From: Oscheius tipulae
Lineage: Eukaryota; Nematoda; Chromadorea; Rhabditida; Rhabditidae
Direction: 5' to 3'
Assembly: GCA_037178975.1 (NCBI GenBank)
Contig: JASJZH010000005.1
Location: 2,604,001 to 2,668,000 of the forward strand
DNA length: 64,000 bases
The notes beneath the pieces were generated by a model, which made no database searches, was not told where the DNA came from, and was given only the letters and a program-made list of their open reading frames with translations. This document shows, one piece after another, positions 21,302 to 32,600 of the stretch; within the stretch, counting starts at the first letter, position 1; every line of letters begins with the position of its first letter. The translations under genes were made by a program, and so were the position numbers.

Positions 21302-23323
21302 ATGGACCTAGTAAAGAAGTTATCCGCTGAGACGGATAGTAACAATGATGCTGCTCAAACTTGGAGTGGTAAGGAACAAGAAGTCGTTAATCTACCAGCA
21401 GAGGAGCTTCTTGCACGTGCATCCATCTTTTTTCAGTTCGGGGAGAACGATCCCAACTTGTTCTACGTGACAAATGAAGGTAAAGATAGTATTCAAAATT
21501 GGGGTGGTAAAGGACAAGAAGTCGTAAAAAGGGACCCTGACATTACGGGAGTCCGGGACTACAGCAAGCGCTTATTTTTCAAGAGGGTTCTGTAACGAAC
21601 TTCCCTAAAAATGAATCTTTTTCTGTGCTTTACACACATTTTCTTGACTTTTAAGTGTGCTAGTACACTCAGCGTCAAAAACAACCCTAGAAAAGCCTAC
21701 TTCGACGTTAAAAATGGCGAGATTAATAACACTTAGAAGGCATGAAAATGTGTGTAAAGCACCAAAAAATGCAAAAAGATTCATTTTTAGGATAGTTCGT
21801 TACAGGACCCGGTTGAAAAAAAAAGCGCTGGCTGTACTCCCGGACTCCCGTAATGTCAAAGTCCCCTTAATCCAGCATTTCAATCAGACGATGTTGACGC
21901 TCCTGTATCTATCTTCCGGTTCGGGGAGACCGTTTCCAACTTACACTACTTGAACCACGGAGGAGAAGGTATTGTTTATACGGCCAAAGTAACAGATTTA
22001 GGGTGAGTTTGTGTTCTGCAAAAGTTCAAATTAATGTTTTAGAAAGGCTTGTGTAAAGATCTTTAATAAGTTTGACGAAAACTCGAGGAAAGAAGCGAAA
22101 AAACTTTTGAACCTGGTATAGATCCTACCTCTCTTTTATTACTAATTCAGAGGGGAAAACATTTAAACTTTGTGGAAGTCTTCGGTACGTATAAAAAGTC
22201 TAATTGCGAAATGGGATATGTGATGGAGCTTATGGGTGGCGGCACCCTGGACGATGGTAGCTTGGTGAGATCCAACAATACATTATTTTTAGCAATTTAC
22301 TCTGAACATCGTTATGAACCTGCACAGGCCTACTTTTGGATGCTGCAAATAGTTTTTGGCGTGGCCTATTTACACATCAAGTATATTGCTCATATGGATT
22401 TGAAACCTTTGAAGTAGGCAAGACAGAGAGACAGAGATACTGAGAAACAAAGAGAGACAGAGGGGCAGAGAGATAGAGAGATGAACGGCATTATTATCCT
22501 ATGTGTTTAGTTTGCTATTGGATTCTACACGGACATGTGTAAAAATTGCAGACTTTGGGCATTCAAACAGCTTGAAACTCTCCACTTTAACTGTCAGGTT
22601 AAGCAAACGGTTTCATATCAAAAATACATTTATAGAAGCGCAACGTACATGTACATGGCGCCCGAATTGTTCGCGGAAAACGACAGAAAAAAACTTGATT
22701 TGCTTCAGTGTGATATTTATTCAATGGGTATAACATTTTGGGAGATACTCTACCGACGGTATGCATTCATTTTGGAAATAGAAGTTTCGAAGTTTGCCTT
22801 TCGACGGACACTGGACAGAAAAAAAAGTAACGGAAGGAGTGCGTCCCTGCATGGACAATTTTATTTGGGATCGGGAAATTCAAGAGGCGCTTGAAACGTA
22901 AAAAAAAAAACTTCTTTTCATTTCCTTTTGAATTGAGGTCCTGGCAAGAAAACCCATCGGAACGCAGTCTCATGCAGTGTACTGTAGCTTTGCAGCAAGC
23001 AATGGAGGTGACGTCTTTAATGTTTTCAAATTGGAAAAGCTTGGAAATTCTGTCTCTCACTCTTTCTGTCTCTGTTTTTTCCACTGTTCAACTTATGACG
23101 TCCATTACAGAAAATTCCTGATAATCCCTTCTCGAAAGAGAGGCTATACACAATGTATGGGAAAACAAGGGACTGGAAGAATCTAGTTGACTCGTACCGA
23201 ATGACAATGCATGCAAAATTGAAAGCAGTAAGAGCCTATTATCAGAAAGAACTCAACTACATAATCGAAAAATGCGAAAAAGAAGGACGCATCGATGGAA
23301 TAAAATCTGTTGGTCGAAAATAA
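21302..23323 (+). CDS. Protein kinase, Ser/Thr-type, about eight resolved exons (5' end uncertain)
   Basis: Resolved exons are (..)-22002, 22043-22115, 22151-22256, 22293-22413, 22511-22597, 22636-22758, 22793-22897, 22938-23007 and 23111-23323. Kinase landmarks in order are a glycine loop 'NHGGEGIVYTAKV', the ATP-binding Lys in 'ACVKIF', hinge 'GYVMELMGGGTLDD', catalytic loop 'HMDLKPLN' (HRD Arg replaced by Met, Asp kept), 'KIADFGHSN', 'YMYMAPE', 'DIYSMGITFWEIL' and 'SWQENPSER'. A basic coiled C-terminal tail of about 70 residues ends at 23323. It should be a cytosolic Ser/Thr kinase with its core residues present. Most introns are only 34-40 bp. The first exon is unclear: a frame starting at ATG 21302 holds a diverged duplicate of the first kinase exon (SIFFQFGE against SIFRFGE), and a foldback insertion at 21530-21867 separates it from the kinase proper. 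Intron positions match those of the kinase at 59.3 kb, so the two are paralogues. Confidence 0.8.
21530..21867. mobile_element. Foldback (MITE-like) insertion at the 5' end of the kinase gene
   Basis: Arms of about 120 bp are inverted around 21700. The left starts 'gggaccctgacattacggga' and the right ends 'tcccgtaatgtcaaagtccc', with 'aaagattcatttttagg'-type blocks further in. It is non-coding and lies between the duplicate exon and the true first kinase exon. Confidence 0.8.
22421..22485. repeat. (AGACAGAG)n-type simple repeat in a kinase intron
   Basis: The purine strand is in the sense orientation of the gene. It occupies most of the 97-bp intron between exons 22293-22413 and 22511-22597. 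Confidence 0.8.
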
Positions 23324-23749
23324 AGATTTCTCTCAACTAGGATTTCAGAGGAGTTTACAGTGGCACGAGGTTAAGCAACTGTACCTTACATATACAGACA
23401 ACTGTCTTCGTTCTATCGTCCCTATTGAACTGGAACATCTCTATAATATAGAGCATACGGTAAGGCAGCAAGCGAACCTACTTAAAGCGAGGTTCCGACT
23501 ATTGCGCTCAAAGTTTGACAAAATTGGCGGGAACGACCAAAAATTGATAAAATTGGGTTTTCTAGTTTTTTTCGATGATTTTCTGATTTCAAATGCTGCT
23601 TATGGTAGAAAGCATGTCAAAACTAGTTTTTTTCGCGGAACATTTCAGGTTTTTCTTGTTTGTTATAGATCCAAAAGTTATAGAGTAGTGTTTTTGTGCA
23701 AAAAGAACTACAAACATCGACTATCAGAATCAAAATTTGGTAACACTTG
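23324..23749. other. 3' flank of the kinase gene
   Basis: A plus-strand open frame (23310-23792) overlaps the kinase stop and has no recognisable family, so I treat it as chance. Confidence 0.35.
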
Positions 23750-24182
23750 GCAGGCAACACGCTTCATTCAAATTATTTCGCGCGCAATTTAGTTTTTGGC
23801 GCGGATTCAATTTTTTATTATTTTCAAGCTTTTCCCAGTTTTGTCGCTCATTTCTGCTGTTTTTCCGCAAAACGACATTTCAAAACAGGAAACCGTGGCT
23901 TTCCTGGCATTTTCTTTCCAGGCCTTCCGGTGTCACTTTTTTTGAATTGTCTGTAAATACAAAAAAGGCTATTGAAACGAGCTGAGCTACTACATTTATC
24001 TTTCTAGAAGCTTAACACACCGTTTTTACTGGCGAAAGAACGATAAACAGAGACAATATACGGAAAAACAACAGAAATAAGCGATAAAACTGGGAAAAGC
24101 TTGAAAAATAATGAAAATTGAATCCGCGCAAAAAAAAAAGAAATTGCACACGAAATAACTTGAATGAGGTGTGTTGCTTGCC
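23750..24182. mobile_element. Foldback element with about 130-bp inverted arms
   Basis: The left arm at 23750-23880 and the right arm at 24050-24182 are inverted copies: 'caggcaacacgcttcattca' on the left against its complement ending 'gttgcttgcc' on the right, sharing the block 'cttttcccagttttgtcgct'. About 170 bp lies between. No coding capacity. Confidence 0.8.
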
Positions 24183-24625
24183 GAAGTATTACTTCAATTT
24201 TTCCTGGATCATTAAAATAATAAAACAAGTCGGCTTCGTCGCCTGGTCGGTGGTTTTATTGAGCATGGAACAAAACTTCTCTAAGAAGAAAAAGCAATAA
24301 CTTTCTTTTTACAACTAAAGCAATCAAAACAGTAATTTGCCAACTCAAAAAAGTTTCTTCTTATCTTAACTTAGTCAAACAGTTCAAAAGATCAGAAAAG
24401 TACAGTCACTTCTCACACTCACTCTCTGTGCCAATTTTGTAACTTGAATTTCCTGACTTGTCGTGTAAACTAGGATAATACTTGACAGAAAAGTCGACAA
24501 ACATTGTCAAGTGTTATCTCAGGTTAGAGTTGTCTTGTGTCACAGACGCCTCTTGCAAATTATAAAGGTAGAATGATTTGAATTGCCACGCAAAATAAGG
24601 TAGAGTTGCGCTATTGAGTTTGTAG

Positions 24626-25852
24626 TCGGACACTCGTTTTAAGGACTCTACTCCTCTTCGCTTTGATGCCCAAAAAGGTCTTGCTGACGTGATAAAGCTT
24701 CTCTTTCCTACTATTGGCAGTGAAGATAATGATCACATCACTCCACTGCACCTTGCTGCTAGTCAGGGAAATAATTTGATGGTGGAAACGCTCATCATAG
24801 CAGGAGCATCGGTCACATCAAAAGATAAAGATGGGAGGACTCCTTTACATTATGCTGCCGGAAGCCGTAACACTGAGATTGCTAGAACCCTGCTCAAGCA
24901 TCACGCGCCAATCGATGCAGCTACTGTGATCGGCGGTACTCCTCTTCACTTTGCTGCCCGGATAAGTAATGTTAATATGGTCGAGCTTCTCCTGCAGCAT
25001 GGAGCTATCGTTGATAGTGAAGATATCAATCACGGCACTCCGCTACACTTTGCTGTTATAAGGGGAGATAATTTGGTGGTGGAAATGCTTATCGCAGCGG
25101 GAGCTTCGCTCACTTCAAAGCATGAGAATGGTTCGACTCCTTTACATTATGCTGCTGTACTTAATCACATTGAATGCGCCAAGACCCTTCTTAAGCATCG
25201 CGCGCCAATTGATGCCGGTGACAATTTGAACTGTACTCCTCTTCATGCTGCTGCCTCGAATGGTCGCGAACTAATGGTAAAGCTTTTACTCGACGAGAAT
25301 GCTGATCCCAATGCTTGTGATTGCCATGGAGAAACTCCTTTTCATAGAGCTTGCATTCAAGACATGATAAAAGTAGTCGAATTGCTATTTCATTACCAGA
25401 ATACGATCGAAGTCACCGACAAATATGGAAGATCTCCTCTTCAACACGCTTGCTTTAATGGTGCGATCCACTGTGTCACCTATCTCCTTAAACGTGGTGC
25501 CAATCCGAATACGACAGCCAAAGATGGTTCAACCGCACTACATCTCGCTACGCTTTTTAATCACGCCGATGTTGTCAAAATTCTCATCCAATATGGAGCC
25601 AATGTAGACGCCTGTTGTAAGGATTTTGGTTCAGCACTGCACATCGCCAGTCGTGAAGGAAACGTTGACATTGTAACTCTTCTCCTAAAAGCTGGCGCCA
25701 ATCCTAATAGTACGAACGAGTACAATGAGACTCCTCTACAGATTGCTCGAGCAGATGGTCACAATGAAGCAGCAGCCATTTTAGTGAAATATGGAGCCCG
25801 AAAAACGAACAAACATCCAACAATAGTTGAATTGAGGCGCAAAACATTATAG
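24626..25852 (+). CDS. Ankyrin-repeat protein, about 12 repeats, start not resolved
   Basis: The open frame runs from just after a TAG at 24623-24625 to the stop ending at 25852 (409 codons), without introns. It consists almost wholly of 33-residue ankyrin repeats: a first incomplete one ('TPLRFDAQKGLADVIKLL') and then eleven with TPLH-type starts (TPLHLAA, TPLHYAA, TPLHFAA, TPFHRAC, SPLQHAC, TALHLAT and others). It ends in a basic tail. Ankyrin stacks bind partner proteins; no catalytic or membrane domain is present. There is no ATG before the first repeat: the first in-frame ATG is inside repeat 2, and a TTTTAAG at 24637-24643 could be an acceptor from an upstream exon I cannot see. It is either a gene with a distant first exon or a 5'-truncated copy. 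A relic of the same sequence lies at 19388. Confidence 0.75.
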   Translation, partial: SDTRFKDSTPLRFDAQKGLADVIKLLFPTIGSEDNDHITPLHLAASQGNNLMVETLIIAGASVTSKDKDGRTPLHYAAGSRNTEIARTLLKHHAPIDAATVIGGTPLHFAARISNVNMVELLLQHGAIVDSEDINHGTPLHFAVIRGDNLVVEMLIAAGASLTSKHENGSTPLHYAAVLNHIECAKTLLKHRAPIDAGDNLNCTPLHAAASNGRELMVKLLLDENADPNACDCHGETPFHRACIQDMIKVVELLFHYQNTIEVTDKYGRSPLQHACFNGAIHCVTYLLKRGANPNTTAKDGSTALHLATLFNHADVVKILIQYGANVDACCKDFGSALHIASREGNVDIVTLLLKAGANPNSTNEYNETPLQIARADGHNEAAAILVKYGARKTNKHPTIVELRRKTL

Positions 25853-26246
25853 TTTATATTTTTATTGTTTTATTCATGTTTCCCTACTCTCGAGTCTCTT
25901 CTGTCTCTCTGTGAAAGTGAAGTTTCTATCCAAATCAACTACTATTGTGTGTGCCAATGCGCTAAAGACACAGAGAATCTTAACCTGAGCTACTCTAACA
26001 TGCTCCCAGAGCAATCCTAATTGAACACGCATGAATCAAGCCAAAAGCTAAACCCATCTGAAGAAATGGAGGTTTGTGTTAAACCGATTTGACTTGTTTT
26101 CTGGGCATGTTGACAGGTCAATTCAGCAGTCACGTTGCCATAAACATTCGGGATATGGGTAATTCTCCCCAGCAGCCCTTTTTTGTCCTTGACCTACCTT
26201 GATCCATATATATTGCCAACAAAATGACTGCTCGTAAATTTGGTCT
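25853..26246. other. Spacer, no gene recognised
   Basis: AT-rich. The minus strand downstream of the CHK-like exons contains stops in all frames. I see no further exons. Confidence 0.45.
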
Positions 26247-26560
26247 CTATTTCCACATGTTGTTATCGACGAAGATTAAAAAAACATGAGTCAGTAGCTC
26301 TTCATCTTTAGGCCATTCTTTCTCAAGATTCTCATAATAGTAGTCAATGCAATGGCCAGCTTTCTCTTGTCTAGTCTCATAGTTTAAGCGACGAGCTAGA
26401 TCGTGACCAACGCAGCCAAAATGGCTAACCTGTATGCTAATTATGGAATAAAGATTTTTTTCCTACCTGGAGATCGATCAAAGCACGCAGTTTGTTAGGA
26501 ATGAGGTGGTTTGTGCAGAGCACATTGCAAAGCCAGGTATCTCCAGAACTCTCTTTATTC
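26247..26560 (-). pseudogene. CHK-kinase-like (ecdysteroid/choline kinase-like, DUF1679 type) fragment, two exons
   Basis: Minus exons 26560-26467 and 26429-26247 join in phase 0 across a 37-bp intron. The frame shows the end of the CHK fold: 'SGDTWLCNVL' (family pattern HGDLW.NNIL), 'LRALIDLQVSHFGC' (pattern LAAIIDWQ..HFG) and 'GHDLARRLNYE', then a helical tail and a stop. The catalytic Asp of HGD is kept but the His is Ser. The N-lobe and the rest of the C-lobe are missing on both sides, so this is a relic of a gene from the large nematode CHK family of small-molecule kinases. Confidence 0.7.
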
Positions 26561-26763
26561 CTGAAACATTAACTGCTGGAATTTATCCTTATTTTTGAGT
26601 TTTGAGGAGGGGAGCTAGGTAGACTTGCATAATCTCACCGAGGGATAAGCAGGACGTTTGACTAAACTACATATCTTTCAGGAAAAGCAAAATATTGAGA
26701 AGTGCAAAGTTTTGTGGACGGCGCAGCTGCCATTGCAAACTGGAAGCAAAGGACGGCTAGTTA

Positions 26764-27352
26764 GCCAACTATGGAAATGTAATTGTTTCACTAACTTTCT
26801 ATAGCGTCTCTTTGCAGAAACATCAGTTTCTTGCCTCTATATGTCAGTGAGTAACTGACTAGAACAGTATTGTAGCCTATCACATTCTGTTCTAGGGACA
26901 GACGGCTATTATAAGAAGATATGTCTATTGTGAGTTGAGAGTCTGTATGCGTCTATCCTACGATATATTACCATTCACTAATAGTCCGAATACTAGTTTA
27001 TTGGTTGGGGTATGTAGAGAGATATAGGAGGTGGTACATAATTACAGCGAGGAAAAAGCCACACACTTACATACGAACACGCGAACACACGAGTCAAAGG
27101 GTCCTCCTCTCGGAGGCGGGGAATCTGGTCAAAAGGTCGGGAGCAACACATTCAGAGATTGAAATCTTGACCATAGAGCATGCTTGACACGTGGAACCGA
27201 TTTCTATCGCTAGTTTTTATTCTAGGTGATGCACATAGCATTACAAGGCTCAAAAATGCAGTGGGGAAATATTCGGATTCACGCAAGATAAACGCATTTT
27301 TCAGACAGAAGCGTTTCAGAACCATAGTATTTATGAAATAGGCGTGAAATAA
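26764..27352. repeat. Dispersed repeat copy 2, interrupted by a 457-bp insertion
   Basis: 26764-26851 and 27309-27352 together match the contiguous copy at 16359-16495 ('..tatatgtcagtgag' then 'aagcgtttcagaacca..'). The 457 bp between (26852-27308) are absent there. The insertion begins near a perfect 9-bp hairpin (CTAGAACAG 26859-26867, CTGTTCTAG 26887-26895) and includes a plus-strand frame without family resemblance. Its type is unknown; a solo LTR or a non-autonomous DNA element are both possible. Confidence 0.65.
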
Positions 27353-28544
27353 TAAAGTTTGTCATCTAAAACTTCTAAAGATATCACTCATATTTGTTCA
27401 TTACTGACGTTAAAGGATCGAAGACTTGGATATCTTTGCTCTGTTGAAGTTCTATGACTTAATAATGCTTTACAGGAATACATTCGGTAGGCGCAATATA
27501 CAAGCTTTCTTATGTAAGCTACCAGAACCGAAAAGTCTTCGACTGAAAATCTTCTCCGCTGCAATATAGGGCAAACCAAGGTTAGTCCGTGTTTTCATTT
27601 GAACCGCTCGTTGCAAAGCTCTAAACATGACAGCCTGTGTTTTGGTGCCTTTAGGTTATTCTTGAAAAACAGTAGTTTTCGAAACTGAGCGAGAGATACA
27701 CTCGACAAAACGAACAAGAAAAAATGTTGATGGAATTTTGTCGTGCATGGTTGAAGCCTTGTTCATAGTTGAAGTTATACCACTCGTGAAACCTAGGGGT
27801 CCAATTAAAAAAGAAGTCTTCAACTATTGAAGGCAATCCTCGAAATCACAATTTGTCAGCCGGTGTCCCTTATTCACCGTTTGAAACACTAAATTTTCTA
27901 AAAACTAAGATTGAACGCCTCCGAAACGAGTGTACAATGAAGACTAGTTCACCGTAAAATGTATACGACACTCGTGAAACATAAAGGCTACATTTTGAAA
28001 GTCAGACTGTTTGCAACTTTCCAATCGGTTTAGAACATGTAGAAAGTACCTGTTAATACTGTTTTTTGGACTCGTAACCCCCGCAAAACGTACTATTTGC
28101 ACGTCTGAGGACAAACAGTACGTTTTGCGTACGCTTTTGACTTTAGAATTCTGCTACCGACGACAGGCTATAGAGAGAGGGAAGAAAAAGGTCCAGACAA
28201 AGAAACAGAGGGACAGAGACTATGATTCAAGTATACCTGTTTGGTTGGCCTTTCTTGTGATGCCAGCCATGGAGCATTTCTCCATACCACAAACTTTGAA
28301 ACTATCAATCGTTTAAATGAAACAACCTGTCTTTTCCGGACCCTTCCCCTTCTGTTGTTTGGAGTAGCTCTCTCTTGGAAAGAGCTGATAAAGATTGTCT
28401 CATTCACCACTGTAAGCATTGTTGATATGGATTGTTTCATACAACACACAACTTCTTCTGTTGATAAGAGTAGCTATCTCGAAAAGTCTTTCCACTGATA
28501 AGAGTTGCTTCATTCTTCCATGTTACCGGGTTTGTGAATTGCTC
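27353..28544. other. AT-rich stretch, no gene recognised
   Basis: TGAAACA motifs occur at 27882 and 27975 (minus). A purine-rich tract of the agacagag family lies near 28165-28222. Confidence 0.45.
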
Positions 28545-28672
28545 GTTTTTATTTTGTTTGATTGTTTGTCTGTTTGTCCGAGACCGCGAAGCAGAAGCAA
28601 AACAAATAACTGTAAATTGTTGTTTTCAATTAATGCCAACTAATTGAGTTGGACAACAACTCAGAAAAGGGA
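28545..28672. repeat. Dispersed repeat shared with 62680-62795
   Basis: Both places carry a tgtt/gttt-rich head, 'gcagaagcaaaacaaa'-like sequence, 'taaattgttg' and a 'ctaattgagttgg(a/g)caa' tail ending in 'aactc(a/g)ga'. Here the repeat runs directly into the truncated mariner. Confidence 0.6.
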
Positions 28673-29530
28673 AGATGACAACGGCCGAGCTATTGATTAT
28701 AGCACCTCGTGTTGTTCATTCAGTCCTTTACCACCACCACTCAAGACACCACTTCCCTTCTTCTTATTCATTTTCTCTGTTCGCTTTGATCCGGACTATT
28801 GATGACCTGCCATCCTACCATCTGCGACATGTCATGTTAAATGAGTTCCTCAAAGGCACGAATAGAGCCCAAACGGCGGCTAATACCAACGATTTTTATG
28901 GTCAAGGGACGACGTCTACGAAGGTAAGCCAGTTGTGGTTCCATCGCTTTCGGTCTGAGGACAAAAGCGTCGAAGATGAGTCAATGTCAAATCGACCAAC
29001 AAGTTTCGATGAATCGAAGCTGCAGCTCGTGAACGGGAATAATTGGCAGACTGCCTGTGAACAGAGGCATTGTCTGTCAGTCATTTCACATGGGAACATC
29101 ATTTGAAGCAATTGAGAGTTACGGAGAAACTGGGCACATGGTTGCTACATGACCTCAGTGACGCCCAGAAATGGCAGCGCATGTCCGTCGCCCATTCTCT
29201 CCTGTCATGTGAGAGGAAATTTTTTTGGTCACGCCAAGTGACGGGGGACGAGAAGTGGGTAACGTACGTAAACTTCTGAAGGAAACGTCAATGGGTGGGT
29301 CCAGGGCAGACACCAAGTCCTGATGTGAAACCCGACACCCATCAAAAGAAGATTATGCTCTGTGTTTTCTGGGATATCGAAGGAGTGGTGCACTGGGAAC
29401 TGCTGGATGCTGGAAATACCTTTACGGCCGCCTTATACAGCCAGCATTTGGATACTTATTTGTTGATCAGCAACTTGAAAAGATTTTCGTTGCGCTTCGT
29501 CAGAAACGGCCACTGAAGCTCACGGAGAAG
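28673..29530 (+). mobile_element. Truncated, decayed mariner copy
   Basis: The sequence is collinear with the intact mariner at 50858-52121, starting near the Thr-Ala-Glu-Leu-Leu region and ending after the 'RQKRPLK'-equivalent, so it lacks both termini and the last third of the transposase. Frame breaks include a stop after the 'TYVNF' block (29276) and a 23-bp insertion near 29450. By eye the two copies are clearly similar but not recent duplicates. Confidence 0.85.
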
Positions 29531-29676
29531 TCCTCTTGAATGTTTCAGGCCTAACACTTATCGCTAGCTCACAAGAAGGGACAACTTGATAATAAAACAT
29601 TTTATCGAAAGTATGAACACAATGAGCAGTGAGAAAGTGGTTTGGGTTAGCACCGGCTTCTGGAGGACAATGAGGG

Positions 29677-32600
29677 TCATTTTCGGAGGAGGGCTAGATA
29701 GTTAGGCTGAGAATCTTGTCTTTTATGGTGTTTAAACAACCACACTGTGAAGGGAGAGTAGTTTACAAGCATACAAGAAACCAGTAGCACAGCCGTGTTC
29801 ATCCCGACCAGATACCTGAAACATTTGTTTTTGTAAGTTTCAATAGTTCTTGGAGTAGCATCAGTCGTAAGAATGCTAAATGTCCACAACACTATAATTT
29901 GTCACTGAAGCAAGTCTGTTCGTTTTGCGTATGGAACTGTTTCACTGTATCGGTAAACTACAAGAGCAAAGCCATGGTAAGATAGGTGCCGTGATTATTC
30001 TGAATTTTCTTTATGTCCAATGAAATGGACTCCGTGTTTGTTTTTGTTTGTCAACCTACCCTTCAGAAAGTACCGATTTCCACAAACGAACCTTATAAAA
30101 GCATCGACACTGTCCATCCAAAGACATTCCAGGGTAAAGCATTTTGCAGTTTTGGTCGTGTTCCGGACTGGCGACCCCATCTTCAAAGGGATTCATCACT
30201 CGGCAGTTGTAGGTCGGACCTGGAAATACTGTTTCTGTTGAGAATAGAAAAGGAGGGTCGGAGAGAATAGTCGAACTTTTTTGTTTCACAAGTTAGGTTC
30301 GAGACGAACTGCGCAGTGTTTTCAGAATCTCTCTTGTGAAACTTATTTGAAACAAACCACTTTCCTCGATATCTCGTCGGACCATGATGAATCACCACGG
30401 GTTTCGGTAGGGTCTGGAAGTCTCTAGCGGTGTGGAAGACATGGATAAGAGGGCTTCTTGATACAGAAGAGAAGGCAGTAGGTACCGTTGTCGAGACGGT
30501 TGAAAACGATCTGGAATTTTAATGCTTGCATTGTGTCGTATCGAGACTCTCTTGAACCATTCCTAGCTTTACATTTTGCAAGAGGTGTCTGCACTCTAAT
30601 CTCTGCAGTCGCACTCTGAGATAACACTTGACCGTTACTGTAGCTTTTTCTGTCAAGTGTTATCTTAGAATTGACAAGACGAGTCAGAAGAGAGAAACAG
30701 TGCAAAGCGGGATCTAACTCTCAACTGACCTTTCCTAGAACCCTATTGAATCAAAATTGTCTTCACCTATTGAAAAACAAATAAGCGTATAGATTTGTTT
30801 CACAAGCTGGCTATGACCAGCCCGAATCAGAATCATGTTTATGTGTCGCTTTGCTTTGCTTCAATCGCACGATACATTCTGACATACAGCAAACTTTTTT
30901 GTTCCAGCGGATGATTATGGGCTGACTAAACCTTCTATAATATTGCGTTTTCACTCAGCGTATGCAAACGTAGTTTCTATTTCTAAATGACAGTTTTTGG
31001 ATTCGTTCTTTGACAGAAAAAAAATAATAAAAACTCACTGAACTGAGCTAGCTGTAGTCGTTTCTAGTGGCTGAACTCTCCTACTGACCGAGTTCCTTTG
31101 ATGTCCAAAGTTGCGGATAAATCTGGAAAATGTTTTAGGTTTCACTGTTTATTTCAGATCAACGCTGCTACTGGACTAATCGCAATCGCGCTTCGTATCC
31201 AACTTACGAGCTAATAGCCATTCAAAGAGGCGATCTGCAAAAAAGACAACATGGTCTATTTTAGTCACAATATAATCAGTGTCTAATGTTTTTTTTGTTG
31301 TCCCTCGCTTGAAATATTGTTTGAAGCCTTAATTTTAATAGCACTTCGTTTGAAGAAAAACTAAAAGTTGATCAGAGTTACAAAAAAGAAAGGTGGTTAA
31401 CATCATTTTCCCTCTATTAGGCTTTAGCACCCCCTGTGAAAGAGGATGGAGAAATAGACATTCTGCTACTGGTAGAAATATATAGAGGCGCACAACTTCT
31501 TTCGAGAATAAATGTATATATACCTATGTCAAAACCATTTTTTACCAATATTCTAACAATCTGAGTGGTACGCTTATATTGTAAGAGCGCTCTTTTTTTC
31601 TATGTGAGACATACCCAGAAACAAGAACCAACGGCCTTCTCGTGAAAGAAATGAAGGTGTTTCTGTGTTGAACAGTCGGAGTAACACTGGGAGCAGAAGT
31701 AGTAGTTGCATCTCCAAACTCGATTCGTCCTCCCTTCCTCCAAATCGGTCCTCGACCGCTCTTGAATGCTGGGGGAGGCTGCTGGACACTGTAAAGTGGT
31801 TCATTTTTAATTCGTGAAGGATGTAAAAACCGTATAACACATGCTCCGCTTGACTTTAAACTAAGAGTGAAACATTTCTCAATTTGATGCGATAAAGATG
31901 TTACTGTTGCTTTGGTGTCATGTCTCATATGAAGGATCGGTGAAACATGTCAGTTCTGCTCAAATATTGGCTTTTCAGTGAGGTGAGGCTGTGGGCCGAT
32001 TGTAGTGTGCAAAGTTTTTATCCTCACGCCGAATAACTAGTTTTGTCTAATTAGCAGCTACGTAGAAGTAGTGAAACACTTTTGAGGTTTCTAATGTTGG
32101 TGAAAAGGCTCAATCGGTTCCAAGTAAGCAAAATGTTCTGCTACTATTTCTTCCAGAGCTGCCCTTTAAAACAGGATTTGCAAAATGAATTAGTTTGTCT
32201 AAAAAAAATTCTTATCAAAGCAAAACTTTGTAGCTGAGAGACTAAATAGGTAGTGAAACATTGTTGAATCTCAATTGCAGCTGGAAGGAAACAATGCTGT
32301 TTCGGTTTCTGTTATTTCTGACGAAACGGTGAAACATAATGCTTTTGCTTTCTAAATATGCCTTGTTCAACAGGACGAAAGTATTGGTGACTGAAATTTA
32401 GTTTCTTTTATGCTAACACTAGACAACACCGCAACATTATGTCATCGATCCGACAGTCTATGAAAAAAACAGGGAAATATTATTGAGTTGTGAACAGAGC
32501 CAAGTGAGGAAACCTTGTAAGAAACGTATTGATCTCCTATAGAATAACAATATAACATTTCTGTATTTCAACATGTTGCTGTTGCATCATGGAACAATGA

